A stretch of DNA of 34,836 nt from Glycomyces sp. L485 (GTDB taxonomy: Bacteria > Actinomycetota > Actinomycetes > Mycobacteriales > Micromonosporaceae): the NCBI RefSeq assembly GCF_022548875.1, contig NZ_JAKZEW010000042.1, forward strand, positions 1 through 34,836, written 5' to 3'. The number at the start of each line of letters is the position of its first letter. Positions within the stretch are counted from its first letter, which is position 1. Both the position numbers and the translations under genes were made by a program. Below, piece after piece: positions 8,357 through 16,048 of the stretch. The notes beneath the pieces were generated by a model. It worked only from the letters and a program-made list of their open reading frames with translations. It was not told the DNA's origin and made no database searches.

Positions 8357-9568
8357 ATGTCGCAGCAGCCCTCCAACAGTACCTTTTTCGACAACGCCGA
8401 ATCGGTGCCGGAATTCCCCGTGCAGTTGCGGGGTTACGACAGGCACCAGGTGGATGACTTCATCCAGAAGAACCTGGCGAAACTGACGCAAACCGAGCAG
8501 CAGCGCACCGAGGCCGAACAGCGGATGACGGACGCACAGCGCCGCCTCCGCCAGGCCGAGCAGCGCATTCAGGGCCTTGAGCAGCGCCTGCAGGAGCAGA
8601 CGAAGCAGCTTGAGGAGAACTCCCGCCCGACCCTCTCCGGTCTCGGTACCCGCGTCGAGCAGATCCTCCGTCTCGCCGAAGAGCAGGCCAACGAGCACCG
8701 CGCCGAGGCCAAGCGCGAGACCGAGGGCATCCTGTCGGCAGCCCGCCTCGAATCACGCGAGATCACCGACGCCGCCCGCGCCGAGGCCGGAAGCCTCAAG
8801 CAGAACGCCGAGCGCGAGGCCACCACCCTACGCACGCAGGTCGAACGCGAAGTCGCCGAACTGCGCACCAACGCCCGCCGCGAATGCGAGACGCTCCGGT
8901 CCGACGCCGAGCGCGAGACCAAGCAGCTGCGCACCGCCACCGGACACGAGGTCGCCGAGCTCAAGGCCTCCGTCGAGCGCGAGGTCGCCACCCTGCGCGC
9001 CACCGCCGACCGCGAGATCACCCAGCTGCGCGCCAAGGCCGCCCGCGAGGCCGAGGAGAAGCGGGCCGAGGCCGCGAAGCTCTTCGCCGAGGCGAAGGAG
9101 AAGCGGGACAAGGACCTCCAGGCCCTCGACCTCGAACTCGCCGAGCGCAAGGAGAAGGCCGAGCGCGAGGAGTCCGAGCGTCACGCACGCGCCGTCTCCG
9201 AGACCCAGAAGCTCGTCACCGACGCCGAGAACCGCGCGCGCGACGCCGAGGAGCGCGCCAAGTCCGCCGAGACCCGCGCCGAGGAGAAGCGCAGCGAGGC
9301 CGACTCCTACGCCGAAGAGACCACGACCAAGGCCAAGCGCGACGCGCAGAAGGCCGTCTCCGACGCCAAGTCCGAGGCCGAGCGCCTGCTGTCGGATGCC
9401 AAGTCCGACGCCGAGCGCGTCACCAAGGAGGCCGAGGACAAGGTCGCCGACCTCACCGCGAAGCGCGACGAGGTCCAGGCGACGCTGCGCAACATGACCC
9501 AGACGCTGTCGGGCATGATGGGCAACTTCCCCGGTGCCGACTTCGGAGATACAGGCGACGACAAGTAA
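8357..9568 (+). CDS. filP: FilP-like coiled-coil cytoskeletal protein (DivIVA-like N-terminus)
   Basis: A 403-aa, almost wholly alpha-helical protein. Residues 18-36 (PEFPVQLRGYDRHQVDDFI) resemble the DivIVA N-terminal motif, and LSGLGTRVEQILRLAEEQA near residues 93-111 is the segment shared by FilP, Scy and their relatives. Residues 107-238 form twelve consecutive 11-residue repeats with the recurring pattern xEREVxxLRxx, and the 11-residue register persists to about residue 370. The C-terminal AKRDEVQATLRNMTQTLSG resembles the end of Streptomyces FilP as I remember it. FilP forms filaments behind the hyphal tip and interacts with DivIVA. The position right after mce fits the Streptomyces scy-filP locus, though the order of the two may differ here. 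Start ATG 8357 has only a weak AGG upstream. Function is inferred from architecture and synteny. Confidence 0.8.
   Translation: MSQQPSNSTFFDNAESVPEFPVQLRGYDRHQVDDFIQKNLAKLTQTEQQRTEAEQRMTDAQRRLRQAEQRIQGLEQRLQEQTKQLEENSRPTLSGLGTRVEQILRLAEEQANEHRAEAKRETEGILSAARLESREITDAARAEAGSLKQNAEREATTLRTQVEREVAELRTNARRECETLRSDAERETKQLRTATGHEVAELKASVEREVATLRATADREITQLRAKAAREAEEKRAEAAKLFAEAKEKRDKDLQALDLELAERKEKAEREESERHARAVSETQKLVTDAENRARDAEERAKSAETRAEEKRSEADSYAEETTTKAKRDAQKAVSDAKSEAERLLSDAKSDAERVTKEAEDKVADLTAKRDEVQATLRNMTQTLSGMMGNFPGADFGDTGDDK
8675..9070 (+). repeat. 12 tandem hendecad (33-bp) coding repeats
   Basis: Residues 107-238 of the FilP-like protein divide without a gap into twelve 11-residue units such as VEREVAELRTN, AERETKQLRTA, VEREVATLRAT and ADREITQLRAK. 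The DNA therefore has a 33-bp periodicity. Hendecads favour nearly straight or slightly right-handed coiled coils rather than the left-handed heptad coil. Confidence 0.8.
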
Positions 9569-9720
9569 ACCTTGCGGATCCGCGTTACCGTCGTAGCCAA
9601 CGGCAGATAAGAATTGTCCGGACGTAGGTCGACGGTGGAGGAACCACAGTTTCGGCCGCGTCCCGCCGCCCTCGGTCCCTTAGCCGGAGCGGCGGGACGC
9701 GGTCATGTGAGGATGAGCGT

Positions 9721-11589
9721 ATGGCGCGTGACAACAGACATGGTGACGACAGTGACCTTCTGGCCGGATTCGGCGAGAGTGCGGGCACCGGACGCGGGTT
9801 CGAGACGGCGCTGCGTGGATACGCCAGAAAAGAAGTCGACGACTACATTGACAAGATCGAGTTCCAACGCGACACCCTCGCCGGCGAGCGCGCCGCGGCC
9901 CTGGAGCAGATCGACCGACTTGTAGTGCAGATCCAGCAGTTGCAGGCGCAGATCCAGGACCTGCGGCGGCGCAGCGCGGCCGGCGACAAGGCCTCGTACC
10001 GCCACTTGGGTGTCCGGATCGAGCACATGCTGACGCTGGCCGAGGAGCAGGCCGCCGAGATCAAGGCGAGCGCGCACTCCGAGACCGAGGAGCTGCACCG
10101 GCACGCCGAGAACAAGCTGCGCGAGGCCGAGGCCCAGATCGAGGAGGCCCGCAAAGACTTCGAGACGACGCTGAAGGCCCGTCGGGCCGCCGCCGAGAAG
10201 GCCGAGGCCGACCGGCGCGCGATCATCGACGCCGAGATCAACAAGCGCGCCCGCGAAGCACAGGCGATGGTCGACCAGGCCAAGGAGCGAGCGGCCGCTC
10301 TGGTCGCCGAGGCCGAGCAGGACGCCGAGAACAAGCGCGCCGCCGCTGACGAGCAGACCCGGCAGCTGGTCGCTCACGTGGAGCGGCTGCGTGCCGAGGC
10401 GCAGCAGATGAAGGACGACGCGGCGCTCGCCGCCGAGCAGTCCGTCGCCGAGGCCCGAGAGAAGGGCAAGCGGATCATCGCCGAGGCCGAGGCCGAGCTC
10501 GAGCGCAAGCGTGAAGCGCACGAGGCTGAGATGGAGGAGCTTCGCGCCGAGACGGTCGAGAACCTCGAACGGTTCAAGCAGGAGACCGAGACGTACGCGC
10601 AGACCGTCCGCACCGAGGCCGACAACGAGGCCACGCGGCTCCGCGCCGAGGCCGCCGACCAGGCGACGCTCACGCGCACCGAGGCGGCCGACGAGGCCAA
10701 GCGGGTGCGCCAGGAGGCGCAGCGGCGCGTCGAGGAGGCCGCGGCCGAAGCCGAGGCGCTCACGGCCGAGGCCGCCGAGCGGGCCGAGAAGCTCACGACC
10801 GAGGCCCAGGAGCAGGCCCGGAAGGTCACCGAGAAGTCCGAGGCCGCCGCGCTGCGGCTGTCCGAGGAGACCGAGCGGGAGACCCAGCGCCTGCGCGAGG
10901 AGGCGGCCGAGTCGAGCCGCTCCGAGCGCGAGCAGGCCGCTCAGGCGGCCCGCAAGCTCACCGAGGAGACCGAGTCGAAGATCGCGCGCCTGCGCGAGGA
11001 GGCCGCCGCGGAGTCCGAGCGGATCAACGCCGAGGCAGCCGAGAAGGCCGAGCGGGTCACCGAGGAGGCCGGTGCCGAGGCGCGGCGGCTTCGCACCGAG
11101 GCGGAGGCCGACCGCGAGCGCGCCCAGACCGAGGCCGAGAAGGCCCGCGCCGAGCTGGAGCAGGTCGAGGCCGAGCGCGAGCGGTTGCTCGCCGAGGCGA
11201 AGGCCGAGGCCGCGCGAGTCCTCGAAGCGGCGGAGCTGCAGGTCGAGGAGGTCAAGACCGAGCAGGCGTCGATCGTCTCCGAGGCCGAGAAACGCGCCGA
11301 CTCGGCGAAGCGCCGGGCCGACGAGTTGTCGAAGTCCGCCAAGGAGCGGGCCCGCCGCGACGCCGAAGGCATCCTGGCGACCGCGCACTCGCAGGCCAAG
11401 AAGCTGCTGGAGGACGCCAGGTCGGGCAAGACCGAAAGCAAGGCCGACGGTAATGCTGGCGGCAAGGCCGACGGCAACGCTGACGGTAAGGTCGACGGCA
11501 AGCCTGCGACGGGGCCGAACAACCGCAAGCGCTCCTCTGGAGGCGGCAAGCAGTCCAGCGGCAACGGGCAGGCCGCAAAGGTCTCCTAA
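9721..11589 (+). CDS. Scy-like / DivIVA-domain long coiled-coil protein
   Basis: A 622-aa helical protein, probably a second cytoskeletal scaffold working with the upstream FilP-like protein. Residues 26-48 (GFETALRGYARKEVDDYIDKI) form a DivIVA-like N-terminus, a first coiled coil covers about 50-85, and YRHLGVRIEHMLTLAEEQAAEI (93-114) is the conserved element of the Scy/FilP group. From 291 to 565 the sequence is 25 uninterrupted 11-residue repeats. The tail (566-622) is disordered, with KADGN-type repeats and RKRSS/GGGKQSSGNG segments rich in Lys, Gly, Asn and Ser. Older databases call such proteins 'cellulose-binding protein', which the sequence does not support. GAGGAT upstream serves the ATG at 9721; the gene ends 1 nt before a perfect terminator hairpin. 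Exact orthology with Scy is uncertain, as Streptomyces Scy is about twice as long. Confidence 0.8.
   Translation: MARDNRHGDDSDLLAGFGESAGTGRGFETALRGYARKEVDDYIDKIEFQRDTLAGERAAALEQIDRLVVQIQQLQAQIQDLRRRSAAGDKASYRHLGVRIEHMLTLAEEQAAEIKASAHSETEELHRHAENKLREAEAQIEEARKDFETTLKARRAAAEKAEADRRAIIDAEINKRAREAQAMVDQAKERAAALVAEAEQDAENKRAAADEQTRQLVAHVERLRAEAQQMKDDAALAAEQSVAEAREKGKRIIAEAEAELERKREAHEAEMEELRAETVENLERFKQETETYAQTVRTEADNEATRLRAEAADQATLTRTEAADEAKRVRQEAQRRVEEAAAEAEALTAEAAERAEKLTTEAQEQARKVTEKSEAAALRLSEETERETQRLREEAAESSRSEREQAAQAARKLTEETESKIARLREEAAAESERINAEAAEKAERVTEEAGAEARRLRTEAEADRERAQTEAEKARAELEQVEAERERLLAEAKAEAARVLEAAELQVEEVKTEQASIVSEAEKRADSAKRRADELSKSAKERARRDAEGILATAHSQAKKLLEDARSGKTESKADGNAGGKADGNADGKVDGKPATGPNNRKRSSGGGKQSSGNGQAAKVS
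10591..11415 (+). repeat. 25 tandem hendecad (33-bp) coding repeats
   Basis: Residues 291-565 of the 622-aa protein split into 25 gap-free units of 11 residues, for example TYAQTVRTEAD, NEATRLRAEAA, KLTTEAQEQAR, RLREEAAAESE, RVTEEAGAEAR and LLAEAKAEAAR. Hydrophobic positions recur at units 1-2 and near 5, with EA/EE pairs between them. The array is more regular than that of the upstream protein. Confidence 0.85.
11440..11506 (+). repeat. short KADGN-type repeats in C-terminal tail
   Basis: The DNA encodes SKADGNAGG-KADGNADG-KVDGK, three related units of about nine residues just after the coiled coil. They are Lys/Asp/Gly-rich and probably disordered. GC-rich slippage is the likely origin. 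Confidence 0.6.
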
Positions 11590-11643
11590 GACGCAAGATG
11601 AAGGGCCCGTACCGGTATCGGTACGGGCCCTTCATCTTGCGTC
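11590..11643. terminator. 25-bp perfect bidirectional terminator hairpin
   Basis: Arms 11590-11614 and 11619-11643 are perfectly complementary over 25 bp around the loop GTAT. The left arm begins on the base after the TAA of the coiled-coil gene, and the right arm ends 6 nt before the stop codon of the convergent permease gene. It can act on both strands. An unbroken 25-bp stem is unusually long and perfect for a terminator. Confidence 0.9.
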
Positions 11644-11649
11644 GTCGGG

Positions 11650-12963
11650 TTACTTGGCGCCGACCGGCTCGGGTTCCCGGTCCTTCGGCTTGTCGCCGGA
11701 GGGGCCGGAGTCGTCCGGACCCTTGCCGCGGCGCTTGGCCTCGCCGGACCCGCCGGGCGTGGTGCCCACGATCGGGCCGGAGGCGCGCTTCTTGTTCCAC
11801 ACGTCGAAGAACACCGCGGCGAGGACGACCAGGCCGAGGATGACGCTCTGAGCGTCCTGGCCGACCGACAGGATCGACATGCCCTGGTTCATGACGCCCA
11901 TGACCAGACCGCCGATGACCGCGCCGATGATGGTGCCGACGCCGCCGCTCATGGACGCGCCGCCGATGAACGACGAGGCGATGGCGTGCAGCTCGAACAT
12001 CTCGCCCGCGTCGGGAGTCGCCGACTGGAGGCGCGCGGTGAAGACGACGCCGGCGAGGCCCGCCAGCGCGCCCATGTTCACGAACACCCAGAAGCTCGTC
12101 TGCTTGGTCTTCACGCCGGAGAGCATCGCGGCCTTCTCGTTGCCGCCGCCCGCGTAGATGTGGCGGCCGAACACGGTCCGGTTGGCGATGAAGGTGTAGA
12201 CGATCACGAGCACCACCAGGATGATGCCGATGATCGGCAGACCCCGGTAGGCGGCGAGGACGAGCGTGCCGATGAGTGCGGCCGCGGCGAGCAGCGACGT
12301 CTTGACGGCCCAGGCGACCGGGGAGCCGGAGGCGATCCGGTTGCGGACGGCGTTGCGCCGCCCTGAGACCTGCATCCACACGATGAAGGCGGTCGCGATG
12401 AACCCGATGACCAGCGTGGGCAGGTGGTAGCCGCCCACGAGGGACTCCTGTGCCCAGTAGCCGGAGCCGAGCATCCGGAATTCCTCGGAGCGGATGGAGA
12501 TGGTCTTGGACTCCAGTGCCCACAGGGTGAGCCCGCGGAACAGGAGCATCCCGGCGAGGGTGACGATGAACGCCGGGATGCGCACGTAGGCGATCCAGAA
12601 TCCCTGCCAGACGCCGATGAGGGCCCCGGTGGCGACGGCGACGAGGACGGCCAGGTACCACGGCAGGCCCCAGCTGGAGAGGGCGATCGCCGAGACCGCT
12701 CCCGAGAAGGCCAGGACCGAGCCGACCGAGAGGTCGATGTGGCCGTTGACGATGACCATCATCATCCCGATCGCGAGGATGAGGATGAATGAGTTCTGGA
12801 CGATCGCGTTGGTGATGTTGCGCGGCGTCAGGAAGTTCTGGTCGAGCTTGGCGACCTCCAGCACCTGGAAGAGCAGCATGATGGACACCAGGGCGATGAT
12901 CATGCCGTACTGGCGCAGGTTCGCCCCGCGCACCGCGTCTACTGCGTTTCGAAGCACGCTCAC
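11650..12963 (-). CDS. mmsB: multiple-monosaccharide ABC transporter permease
   Basis: A 437-aa inner-membrane permease of the XylH/GguB branch of the ribose/xylose transporter family, forming the channel used with MmsA and ChvE. About ten or more hydrophobic segments are visible, including [44 protein letters not shown] (the GxIDLSVGS motif typical of the family), [17 protein letters not shown] and [34 protein letters not shown]. The last ~45 residues are a charged cytoplasmic tail ending in [12 protein letters not shown]. The start is GTG at 12963, overlapping the mmsA stop (GTGA), with GGGAGGAG 5-10 nt upstream; the frame continues further upstream but only as shadow of mmsA. It converges on the coiled-coil gene across a shared hairpin. 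Confidence 0.93.
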   Translation of the reverse strand: MSVLRNAVDAVRGANLRQYGMIIALVSIMLLFQVLEVAKLDQNFLTPRNITNAIVQNSFILILAIGMMMVIVNGHIDLSVGSVLAFSGAVSAIALSSWGLPWYLAVLVAVATGALIGVWQGFWIAYVRIPAFIVTLAGMLLFRGLTLWALESKTISIRSEEFRMLGSGYWAQESLVGGYHLPTLVIGFIATAFIVWMQVSGRRNAVRNRIASGSPVAWAVKTSLLAAAALIGTLVLAAYRGLPIIGIILVVLVIVYTFIANRTVFGRHIYAGGGNEKAAMLSGVKTKQTSFWVFVNMGALAGLAGVVFTARLQSATPDAGEMFELHAIASSFIGGASMSGGVGTIIGAVIGGLVMGVMNQGMSILSVGQDAQSVILGLVVLAAVFFDVWNKKRASGPIVGTTPGGSGEAKRRGKGPDDSGPSGDKPKDREPEPVGAK

Positions 12964-14507
12964 AGCTCCACTCCTCCCTTGGCGGTCTCGAGTGTCATCA
13001 AGCGCATCAGTTCCTCCTGGGTGGCGTTCTCTCTGTCGACCTGGCCGGTGATGTGGCCGGCGCTCATGGCGTAGATGCGGTCGCACATGCCGAGCAGTTC
13101 GGGCAGTTCGGAGGAGATCATGAGGACCCCCTTGCCCTGGTCGACCAGTTCGTGGATCAGCTCGTAGATCTCGTATTTCGCGCCGACGTCGATGCCTCGG
13201 GTCGGCTCGTCGAGGATGAGCAGTTCGGGTTCGGTGAAGACCCACTTGCCCAGCACGACTTTCTGCTGGTTGCCGCCGGAGAGATTGCCGGCGAGTTGGT
13301 ACACCGACGGCGTCTTGACGCCGAAGTTGGAGCGCAGCTTCTCGGAGACCGCGGTGACCTGGTGCAGGTCGATCACCCCGCCCTTGGAGACCTTGTCGAG
13401 TCCGGCGAGCGTGAAGTTCTGCTGCAGGTCGTAGTCGAGGTGCAGTCCGTACTGCTTGCGGTCCTCGGTGGCGTAGGCGATGCCGGCGCCGATGGCGTCG
13501 GAGACGCTGCGCAGGCGCAGCTGCTTTCCGTCGAGGTTGAGCTCGCCGGTGATGTGGCTGCCCCAGGAGCGGCCGAACAGGCTCATGGCGAACTCGGTGC
13601 GGCCGGCGCCCATGAGGCCGGCGAGTCCGACGACCTCACCGCGGGCGACGGTGAGTTCGGCCTTGTTGACGATCACACGGTCTCGGTGCTCGGGGTGGTG
13701 GACGGTCCACTCCTTGACTTCGAAGAAGGTCTCGCCGATCTCGGGCGTGTGCGGCGGGAACAGGTGCTCCAGGTCGCGGCCGACCATGGACTTGATGAGG
13801 CGGTCCTCATCGACGGCGTCGTCGACGGTGTGGAGCGTCTCGATGGTCTTGCCGTCGCGGAGCACGGTGATCTCGTCGGCGACGGACAGGACTTCGCCGA
13901 GTTTGTGGGAGATGAGGATGCAGGTGACGCCCTCTTCCCTGAGGGAGCGCAGGAGCTCCAGCAGGTTCTCGGAGTCGGAGTCGTTGAGCGCCGCGGTGGG
14001 CTCGTCGAGGATCAGGACCTTGACCTGCTTGGACAGGGCCTTGGCGATCTCGACGAGCTGCTGCTTGCCGACGCCGATGTTCTCGACGAGGGTGCGCGGG
14101 TTGTCCGGGAGGCCGACCTTGCCCATGAGGCGGGCGGCCTCGGCGTTGGTCTTGTTCCAGGAGACGACGCCGCGCTTGGCCTGCTCGTTGCCGAGGAAGA
14201 TGTTCTCGGCGATGGACAGCTCGGATACGAGGGCGAGCTCCTGGTGGATGATGACGACGCCGGAGTCCTCGGAGTCGCGGATGCTGCGGAATCGGGCGGG
14301 CCTGCCCTCGAGTTCGATCTCACCTTCGAAGTCGCCGTGGGCGTAGACGCCCGACAGGATCTTCATCAGCGTCGACTTGCCGGCGCCGTTCTCGCCGACG
14401 AGGGCGTGGATGGTGGCCCGCTTGACCCGCATGTCGACCCCGTCGAGGGCGAGCACGCCCGGGAATCGCTTGGTGATCCCCCTCATGCGGAGGATGTCTT
14501 CAGACAT
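12960..14507 (-). CDS. mmsA: multiple-monosaccharide ABC transporter ATP-binding protein
   Basis: A 515-aa twin-ATPase subunit of the XylG/GguA type that powers sugar uptake. The first nucleotide-binding domain has a full Walker A ([16 protein letters not shown]), Q-loop ([23 protein letters not shown]), signature ([16 protein letters not shown]) and Walker B ([11 protein letters not shown]). The second has the usual degenerate Walker A ([19 protein letters not shown]) but an intact signature ([15 protein letters not shown]) and Walker B ([14 protein letters not shown]). That asymmetry is normal for this family. ATG 14507 has AGGA upstream. The gene lies 109 nt after chvE, separated by a strong hairpin, and overlaps mmsB. 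Chances of another sugar specificity (xylose, glucose, galactose) cannot be settled from the ATPase. Confidence 0.95.
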   Translation of the reverse strand: MSEDILRMRGITKRFPGVLALDGVDMRVKRATIHALVGENGAGKSTLMKILSGVYAHGDFEGEIELEGRPARFRSIRDSEDSGVVIIHQELALVSELSIAENIFLGNEQAKRGVVSWNKTNAEAARLMGKVGLPDNPRTLVENIGVGKQQLVEIAKALSKQVKVLILDEPTAALNDSDSENLLELLRSLREEGVTCILISHKLGEVLSVADEITVLRDGKTIETLHTVDDAVDEDRLIKSMVGRDLEHLFPPHTPEIGETFFEVKEWTVHHPEHRDRVIVNKAELTVARGEVVGLAGLMGAGRTEFAMSLFGRSWGSHITGELNLDGKQLRLRSVSDAIGAGIAYATEDRKQYGLHLDYDLQQNFTLAGLDKVSKGGVIDLHQVTAVSEKLRSNFGVKTPSVYQLAGNLSGGNQQKVVLGKWVFTEPELLILDEPTRGIDVGAKYEIYELIHELVDQGKGVLMISSELPELLGMCDRIYAMSAGHITGQVDRENATQEELMRLMTLETAKGGVEL

Positions 14508-14556
14508 GACTGGTCCTAGGGAAATGACGTTGCTGCTCTGGAGAGAGGTTTCAAGG

Positions 14557-14585
14557 GGGGCGCCCCCGGGGGCCGGGGGCGCCCC
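14557..14585 (-). terminator. 13-bp GC hairpin between chvE and mmsA
   Basis: Arms 14557-14569 and 14573-14585 are a perfect 13-bp, entirely G/C stem with a 3-nt loop. It has no T-tract and lies inside the importer operon. Such intercistronic hairpins often reduce read-through or protect upstream mRNA, giving more binding protein than ATPase; that role is inferred here. Confidence 0.6.
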
Positions 14586-14616
14586 TTCGAGGGGCTCGTT
14601 GTGGTGCGGGCCGGGT

Positions 14617-15708
14617 CTACTCGAGCTCGGAGGCGTCGATGTAGCCGGAGTCGACGAGCAGCTCCTGGTAGTTCTCGACCGTGACGATGTGCGGTTCGAG
14701 CAGGTTGGCCTCGACGACCTTGACGCCGTTGTCGTAGGACTCGGTGTCGTTGACCTCGGGCTCGTCGCCGTTGAGGATGGCGGTGACCATCTCGACGGTG
14801 ACGCTGGCCAGGTCACGGGTGTCCTTGAAGATCGTGGCCGTCTGGCGGCCCTCGATGATCATCTGGACCGAGGCGACCTCGGCGTCCTGGCCCGAGGTGA
14901 CGGGGAGTGCGTCCGAGGCGTAGCCGTTGCTCTCCAGGGAGGCGATGATGCCGCGGCTGATGCCGTCGTACGGCGACAGGACCGCGTGGACCTCGTCGCC
15001 GGAGTAGTGGGTGCTCAGCAGGTTGTCCATGCGGCTCTGGGCGACTTCGCCGTCCCAGCGCTCGGTGGCGATGGTGTTGATGTCGGTCTCGCCGGACTTG
15101 ACCACGAGCTTGCCCTCGTCGATGTAGGGCTGGAGGGTGGCCATGGCGCCGTCGTAGAAGAAGAAGGCGTTGTTGTCGTCGATCGAGCCCGCGAAGAGCT
15201 CGATGTTGAACGGACCATCCTGGTTGTCGATGTCGAGTCCGTCGAGGATGGACTGGGCCTGGAGCACACCGACCTGGAAGTTGTCGAAGGTCGCGTAGTA
15301 GTCGACGTCTTCGGTCTCACGGATGAGGCGGTCGTAGGCGATGACGGTGATGTCCTCGTCCTTCGCCTGGGCGAGCACGCCGTTGAGGGACTGGTTGTCG
15401 ATCGCGGCGATGACCAAGACGTCGGCACCCTGGGTGATCATGTTCTCGATCTGGTCGACCTGCCGGCCGACGTCGTCGCCGGCGAACTGGAGGTCGGTTT
15501 CGAAACCGGCCGACTCGAACTCGTTGACCAGGTTGTTGCCGTCGTCGATCCAGCGTTCCGAGGTCTGGGTGGGCATCGCGATGCCAACGCGGCCGCCGCC
15601 CTCGCCGTCGCCGGATTCGCTGTCACCGGAGGCGCAGGCGGTGGCGGTGAGGGACAGTGCGGCGACGCCGGCCAGGCCGGCGAATACGCGTCGTCGATTG
15701 ACGTTCAT
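14617..15708 (-). CDS. chvE: ChvE-like multiple-monosaccharide-binding lipoprotein
   Basis: A 363-aa extracytoplasmic sugar receptor of the periplasmic-binding-protein type I fold. The N-terminus [18 protein letters not shown] carries basic residues and a hydrophobic core ending in ATAC, so Cys25 is the likely lipidated residue; a Gly/Ser/Asp-rich linker follows. [21 protein letters not shown] is the first sheet of the ChvE group, and [34 protein letters not shown] and DNFQVGVLQ are sugar-pocket segments. [24 protein letters not shown] and [29 protein letters not shown] are strongly ChvE-like. The ATG at 15708 has AGGAGT about 6 nt upstream. It is the first gene of the importer operon, with a candidate promoter and operator at 15779-15807. 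Confidence 0.93.
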   Translation of the reverse strand: MNVNRRRVFAGLAGVAALSLTATACASGDSESGDGEGGGRVGIAMPTQTSERWIDDGNNLVNEFESAGFETDLQFAGDDVGRQVDQIENMITQGADVLVIAAIDNQSLNGVLAQAKDEDITVIAYDRLIRETEDVDYYATFDNFQVGVLQAQSILDGLDIDNQDGPFNIELFAGSIDDNNAFFFYDGAMATLQPYIDEGKLVVKSGETDINTIATERWDGEVAQSRMDNLLSTHYSGDEVHAVLSPYDGISRGIIASLESNGYASDALPVTSGQDAEVASVQMIIEGRQTATIFKDTRDLASVTVEMVTAILNGDEPEVNDTESYDNGVKVVEANLLEPHIVTVENYQELLVDSGYIDASELE

Positions 15709-15778
15709 TCAGTAGCACTCCTTCGTACCGGGCGATTCGGCTCCGTGGAAGCGATCACCCTGGGGTCAAGACCTCTCG

Positions 15779-15807
15779 ATGCTTCAACGTTTTTGCACAA
15801 GCGTCAA
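15779..15807 (-). promoter_or_regulatory. candidate promoter and LacI-type operator of chvE
   Basis: On the minus strand TTGACG (15802-15807) is followed after 17 bp by AAGCAT (15779-15784), an acceptable sigma-70-type pair. Overlapping it, 15780-15797 is an imperfect palindrome, TGC-N3-AACGTT-N3-GCA, whose CG-centred core is typical of LacI-family operators. A sugar-responsive LacI repressor would fit the operon, but none is encoded in this window. Confidence 0.35.
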
Positions 15808-15986
15808 CTCCGGAAAGGTCTCGTGTCCGAATCGTTGCATTGCGAGGCCTGGAAATCCCGACAGTCGGGTCGGCGCAGGCCGATCGGACACCCATGGCCG
15901 CAGAGGATTTGACCGTCCGGCTCCGCTGCGCCACCCGTTCGTGCCATATACCTGCGGCCGACTACCACTCGACCGTTCGGATGGGA

Positions 15987-16009
15987 TAGCCTCACATTTG
16001 GTGCCAAAT
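15987..16009 (+). promoter_or_regulatory. candidate -10 and palindrome before the pseudokinase
   Basis: TAGCCT at 15987-15992 fits a TANNNT -10 hexamer, and ATTTGG-TG-CCAAAT at 15996-16009 is a perfect 6+6 inverted repeat that would cover the transcription start. It looks like a repressor site. No good -35 is visible. Confidence 0.35.
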
Positions 16010-16048
16010 CACGCCACCGAGTCAGACGTCCCCACCAGGGAGGTGACC

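Noticed and set aside
9703-11388. 561-aa minus-strand Leu/Gly/Arg-rich frame
   Set aside because: Antisense shadow of the repetitive coiled-coil gene; its regularity simply mirrors the 33-bp repeats.
13053-14519. 488-aa plus-strand frame antisense to mmsA
   Set aside because: mmsA is certain from two complete ATPase domains; the plus frame is the usual antisense open frame.
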